Positions 56,497-64,000 of a DNA stretch of 64,000 bases are shown here, one piece after another. Under the pieces are notes generated by a model. It worked only from the letters and a program-made list of their open reading frames with translations. It searched no databases and had not been told where the DNA came from. Both the position numbers and the translations under genes were made by a program. Source of the stretch: Diphasiastrum complanatum (taxonomy: Eukaryota; Streptophyta; Lycopodiopsida; Lycopodiales; Lycopodiaceae); contig CM055111.1 in NCBI GenBank assembly GCA_029204225.1, forward strand, positions 47,757,470 through 47,821,469, read 5' to 3'. The first letter of the stretch is position 1. Each line of letters opens with the position of its first letter.

Positions 56497-57311
56497 TGTA
56501 GGGTCTTCTATCCGACATTGTAATAGCCCTCCGGCCTTTCAACAAGGGTTAGTTCACTAGATAGGCACCTAACTATGCATAGATGTTACTTTTAGTTAGT
56601 TCTCTACTGTTTGTCTAACTCTACCTCCCCTAACACTACTCACACTAACTCTACTCCCCTAACTAACTTCGTCATGATTGTTGGTGAAAAGAAAGGGTAG
56701 AATAGAAGAGGAAGAAGAAGGAGAAGAGAGAAAGATAGAGAGATGAGATGGAGGTTAGCTCAAATGCTCAAATTCATTACTTATGGAAAAACCTTAACTA
56801 GCATAAACAAAAAGCATGGGAAATGGAAATAACAAGCAAACCACAACAATAGCATAAGCAAGAGTGATTAGCAAATGAGAATGCTTGAGCTCCCAAAATG
56901 ATAGAGTCTCCTCTTCTCTATTAAGCATGGAAAAAGAGTACAAATGATGCCATTTTATAAAATGGGGAAGGCCCTTGCTGCAAATCCTATTGGCTAATAT
57001 TTATATTGATCCTATTTATTCATCTTGGACCCAACTTGATCCAAGGGTCCACAAAAAGTACATTGAAATTCACAAGATTCATGTGAGTCCCAATTTGGAC
57101 CCAACTCTAAAAAAGTAATCTCTAAGTTTAAAATTGACCTTGGGCCTCAAGGTTTATTTTACTTACAAAGGTCCCAAGCCTATTATTTTAATCACACCTT
57201 AGCTTGCGTGCTCATTGGGCCATGGGCTTATACTCGTAGGATGCCATGCCCTCACAACACATTTTATTGGTCAATTTTATTTATTTACAATTCGTTGGGA
57301 ATACCCCCAAC

Positions 57312-57312
<1 letters not shown>
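56497..57312 (-). repeat. Gypsy LTR, inverted copy (816 bp)
   Basis: Same length and ends as 23355-24170. Identity is high, with scattered substitutions. It lies downstream of the third ORF on the minus strand, as in the plus copy. Confidence 0.65.
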
Positions 57313-60404
<3,092 letters not shown>

Positions 60405-61690
60405 TGCCTCAAGAAGTGGGCCGGCTGTCTGAAGTCATGGTTGAATCAGAGCGTTAGAGGGTAAGGGCCAAATCTATGTGGCTAAGGGGATTTCACGTCG
60501 GATCACCTGCTTGGTGCCAGAGTCATGAGAAGGCCATGTTAGCAGTGATAGTTAAAGGGCAAAAAAGTAGAAAAAATTGTAGAAAAGATAAAAACGTGTG
60601 GAAACGACAAAAAAATGTGAATAACGAGTGTTGGATGGCTAGAACTATAGTTCAGAGCGCAGATCTGTATTCAGTATAAGCAGATGATAGCTTGTAGGAA
60701 GTTTGGTCTCAAACAGAGAACTTGAAAATTTTAGTGAAAATTTGAATAAAGTTTCGCCAGCAAAGGTGACAAATGACTCGAAATCAGCCCTTATATAGCG
60801 AAATTTAGAGTGCGTATTAGGTCAAATCCACTTTCCCTTATTCAGTTCCACCCAAATTTTGGCTGGGACTTTCTTCACAAAATTCTAAGACCTCAGGGAA
60901 GTCTGCGAGAGTTCAGAAGGTGATTTGACTGCCCTGCGAAGGTTTTGTGAGGGTTCAACTCTCGTAGGAAGTCATCTCTCGCACAACATATTCATGTGAT
61001 TGCATTTTCAAGATCAGAACATGTAGGCAGACTAATTTCACTGCTCTAATTCCATTTAGACACCTTGCGAGGGTTTGTAGGATGATCTTGATGCTCTGCG
61101 GGGGTTTTGAAGATTCAGCTTTTGAGAACCCTCGCACACACTAAAAAATGATGATTCCTCCATCAGGAACTATCACGGATATGTTTATAGATGCATCTGG
61201 GTCAAATCTAGTGACTGTCCAAGTTTCAAGAGCTATCTCCCAGGAGGTCTCCAAAAATCATGAAAAACGTGCTCTTGTAGAGTGTTTTTTGACGAGATCT
61301 TGAGATTTTCTGATTCTTACTTTTACAAACTGGTAATCAGCTTCATCCATGCTTGATTTGACTGTTGGTAGTTCTCTAAAAGTTCTGATGGATATTTGAT
61401 AGCAGATCCATCAGTTATGGTTGAATTTGCCCTTAATTTGCCATAGTTACTGAGATCGAGGTCCCTGATCTACAAATTTAGGAGCCTTATTGGCATAATC
61501 TGATGATCTGCTTCCTTCTTGATCCCATTTGGATCTGGATTTCCCTTGGACCCTGATGGATTTCCCTGATCTTGCCAGATCTAGCCGAATTTTGATGGAT
61601 CTAGCTTGATTTGAGTTAATCTTCCTAGATCTAGTGGTGATGGTCTATCAGAATAGCTTTTTGTAACGTGCCACCACCAATCTGGATCTA
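60405..61690 (-). promoter_or_regulatory. Spacer with TATA, inverted copy
   Basis: Counterpart of 19131-20357. The minus strand carries GCTATATAAGGGCTG near 60790 and the CTCGCAG phrases near 60905-61135. I infer the same internal promoter for the third ORF. No gene is seen. Confidence 0.4.
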
Positions 61691-61692
61691 TC

Positions 61693-62985
61693 TCACTGTG
61701 GTGGCCGGTACTTGTGCAACCGGCTGTCATTGATGGGTGTATTGAATGGTGTCCCATCTAGCTTCTCTAAATTCACATCTCCATGATTATGAATTTCCTT
61801 GATCCGATAAGGACCTTCGCCTGTGAATTTTAATTTTCCCTTGATCACCTTGGTTTTATACATCAGGACCAGATCTCCAGAGCGAAGATTCTTCTTTTGT
61901 AACCTGCGATCGTGCCATGCTTTGCATCTTTCTTTTTCAACTGCCAGTGCACGCACAACTAGTAAGCGTGTTTCACAGAGTTTATGCAGAGCTTCGTGGT
62001 GTAGTTGTAGAGATTTGGATTCATTAAGTCGTTGTGTTGTGGCAATCCTTAATGAAGGGACTAAAAACTCTACTGGCATCACAGCATCCTGACCATATTC
62101 CATTGGAAAGGTGCTTGATCAGTACTTCCCTTATATGTTGTCCTGAATGCCCACAGAGCAGCATGCAACTTATGTTCCCAATTTGATCTGCTAGCATCAA
62201 CTGTTTTTGTGAGCACACTACACAGGATCTTATTGGATGATTTTGCTTGTCCATTTCCATGAGGATAATAAGGCGTACTGGTTCTATGGATCACGAAGAA
62301 TTCCTCCAATAGGACCTTGATGGTCTCATTGACAAAATGACTTTCGCTGACTAGCTCCATCGAGCATCCAAAGCATATTTTTATAAAGGAACTTGGCAGT
62401 GGTCCTAGCATCAGCTACTCTTACTGCCTTGGCTTCGACCCACTTGGTGAGATAGTCGGTAGCTACGATTATGTATTGAGCATCGGTACTTCTTGCTGTA
62501 GGGTGAATTGGACCGATGTAATCCGATTCCCACTTTTTGAATGGTGCTTGGGCTAAGACCAGGTGCAGTAAGTCATAATTCAATCTCGTTGGTCTCCTCG
62601 CCCTTTGGCACACATCGCACTTTCTCAAGTATTCCTCCGTATCCTTATGAATCGTTGGCCACCAACATCCTGATTGCAGGATCTTGCGAACTGTAATGTC
62701 GGATGCAAAATGGTCTCCACCCATGCCTTCATGTGAAAGCAAAATGATTTGGGTGGCCTCATGAGGGAGAATAGACCGCCGAAGAATCCCATCTAGTCCT
62801 CTTCGATACAACTGGCCGACAATCAGTTGATAAGGTCTAGCCTTCAGGATCAATTTTCGTTGATCCGCCTTTGGTAGTGATTTATCTAGCTGAATCTTGA
62901 TGGATTTAGCTTGATTTGGCTTGATTTTCTTAGATCTAGCGGTGATGGCTGAGTAGATTAGCTTTTTGTAACGTGCCACCCCCAA
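61693..62985 (-). pseudogene. Gypsy integrase copy 1 (second lineage)
   Basis: From 62985: a joint, then LPKADQRKL, a histidine/cysteine zinc domain (SHEGMGGDHF, then CDVCQRARRPTRLNYDLLH) and a core where Asp occurs in WESDYIGPIHP. A frameshift falls near 62350. The second catalytic region (about 62345) has lost S-D-x-G, reading L-V-S-E-S-H-F. The Glu motif reads GNGQAKSSNK, so Glu has become Lys. The end runs MPVEFLVPSLRIAT to GPYRIKEI and NDSRLHKY. Two of three catalytic residues are lost. Confidence 0.75.
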
Positions 62986-62989
62986 TCTG

Positions 62990-64000
62990 GATCTGTCTCA
63001 CTGTGGTGGCCAGTACTTGTGCAACCAGCTACCGTTGATGGGTGTGTCAAATGGCGTCCCATCTAGCTTTTCTAAGTTCACGGCTCCATGATTAAGAATT
63101 TTTTTGATCCTATAAGGACCTTCGCCAGTGAATCTTAACTTCCCCTTGATTGCCTTGATTTTCATACATCAAAACCAGATCTCCTGAACAAAGATCCTTC
63201 TTTTGTAATCTGCGATCATGCCAAGCTTTGCGTCTTTCCTTTTCAGCTGCCAGTGCATGCACAGCTAGTAAGCGTGTTTCACAGAGTTTATGCAGAGCTT
63301 TGTGACGTATCTGTAGAGATTTGGACTCATTAAGACATTGCGTGGTGGCAATCCTTAATGAAGGAACTAAAAACTCTACTGGCATCACAGCATCCTGATC
63401 ATATACCAATTGGAAGGATGTTTGATCAGTGCTCCCTTTATATGTTGTCCTGAATGCCCACAGTGCAACATACAACTTGTGTTCCCAATCTGATCTACTA
63501 GCTTCAACTGTTTTTGTGAGCACGCTACACAAGATCTTATTGGATGATTCTACTTGCCCATTACCCCGAGGATAATAAGGCATACTGGTTTTGTGGATCA
63601 CGAAGTATTCCTCCAATAGGACCTTGATGGTCTTGTTGATGAAATGGCTTCCGCAATCACTGACTAGTTCCACCGGGCATCCGAAGCGCACAATGATATT
63701 TTCATACAGGAACTTGGCAGTGGTCCTAGCATCAGCTACTCTTACTGCCTTGACTTTGACCCATTTGGTGAGGTAGTCTGTGGCTACGATTATGTATCGA
63801 GCCTGGGAACTCCTTGCTGCAGGGTGAATTGGACCAATATAATCCAATCCCCATTTTTCGAACAGTGCTTGGGCTAAGACTGGGTGCAGTAGATCATAGT
63901 TCAATCTCGTTGGTCTTCGTGCCCTTTGCCAAACATCACACTTTTTCAAGGATTCCTCCGTATCTTTATGAATCGTTGGCCACCAACATCCTGATTGCAG
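62990..64000 (-). pseudogene. Gypsy integrase copy 2, runs off the window
   Basis: A tandem repeat of 61693-62700: spacer, C-terminal domain, linker, and core with Asp (WGLDYIGPIHP), Asp (LVSDCGSHF) and a third region GNGQVESSNK that keeps Glu. All three catalytic residues survive, and the frame is open from 63949 to 63110 before a shift near 63160 (YENQGNQGE). The zinc domain continues past 64000. Together with copy 1 it shows a direct duplication of about 1.3 kb within one element. Confidence 0.75.

Overview
This window looks like a repeat-rich nuclear region of a land plant. The evidence is nested plant-type Ty1/copia and Ty3/gypsy LTR retrotransposons, GT-AG introns, AT-rich spacers, long CT/GA microsatellites, and no bacterial-style operons or rRNA/tRNA genes. 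I cannot name the species. Almost every coding stretch belongs to a mobile element, and most are broken by stops, frameshifts or later insertions. I saw no intact host housekeeping gene.

Layout. 1-5.1 kb: hairpins, copia debris (minus strand), a degenerate satellite, a two-exon gene fragment with an acidic tail, CT tracts and an array of TGCCACGC/GCGTGGCA palindromes. 5.2-8.0 kb: a degraded gypsy protease and a partly duplicated integrase, with an inverted repeat of about 306 bp on either side of the second integrase copy. 8.16-16.0 kb: a pair of long direct repeats (LTR-like, 1.8-1.9 kb) around a gag-like coding region. 16-18.4 kb: small repeats and a GGCGCC-rich LTR-like segment. 18.4-24.2 kb: a gypsy 3' half (integrase, spacer, third ORF, 816-bp LTR). 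An inverted second copy lies at 56.5-62.5 kb, followed by a tandem second integrase to the window end. 24.6-25.1 kb: a pseudogene related to gene A of the DNA element below. 25.5-33.9 kb: an older copia (family A, minus strand) split by a young copia (family B, 26668-32451) that has 5-bp target duplications, PBS, PPT and one 1195-codon ORF. 35-38.1 kb: more copia A sequence and a gypsy-type LTR. 38.1-45.4 kb: a 7.28-kb element with 35-bp terminal inverted repeats, inserted just upstream of the PPT of a minus-strand gypsy element. 45.4-50.4 kb: the rest of that gypsy (third ORF, minisatellites, integrase/RNase H). 50.4-55.4 kb: chimeric copia and repeat fragments plus a copia RT/RNase H.

The most unusual find is the element at 38126-45409. 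It carries two convergent gene pairs (A> <B, C> <D). The genes B and C are divergent and share a promoter region with seven CACGTG G-boxes in about 200 bp. Gene C reads through four exons in one frame of 465 codons. It joins an N-terminal histone H3 fold, resembling H3/CENH3 helices 1-3, to a C-terminal Ulp1/C48-type cysteine protease. It now has four in-frame stops and a damaged splice donor, so this copy looks dead. Its architecture suggests a DNA transposon lineage that recruited a chromatin protein and a SUMO-protease-like domain. The gene A relative at 24.6 kb suggests a dispersed family.

A second theme is that two different gypsy lineages here share the order pol, roughly 1.2-1.6 kb spacer, third ORF, 3' end. 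Their third ORFs share a YYRAAF-type C-terminal motif. Strands, exon limits and element ends are read by eye; homology names rest on motifs, not on database searches.
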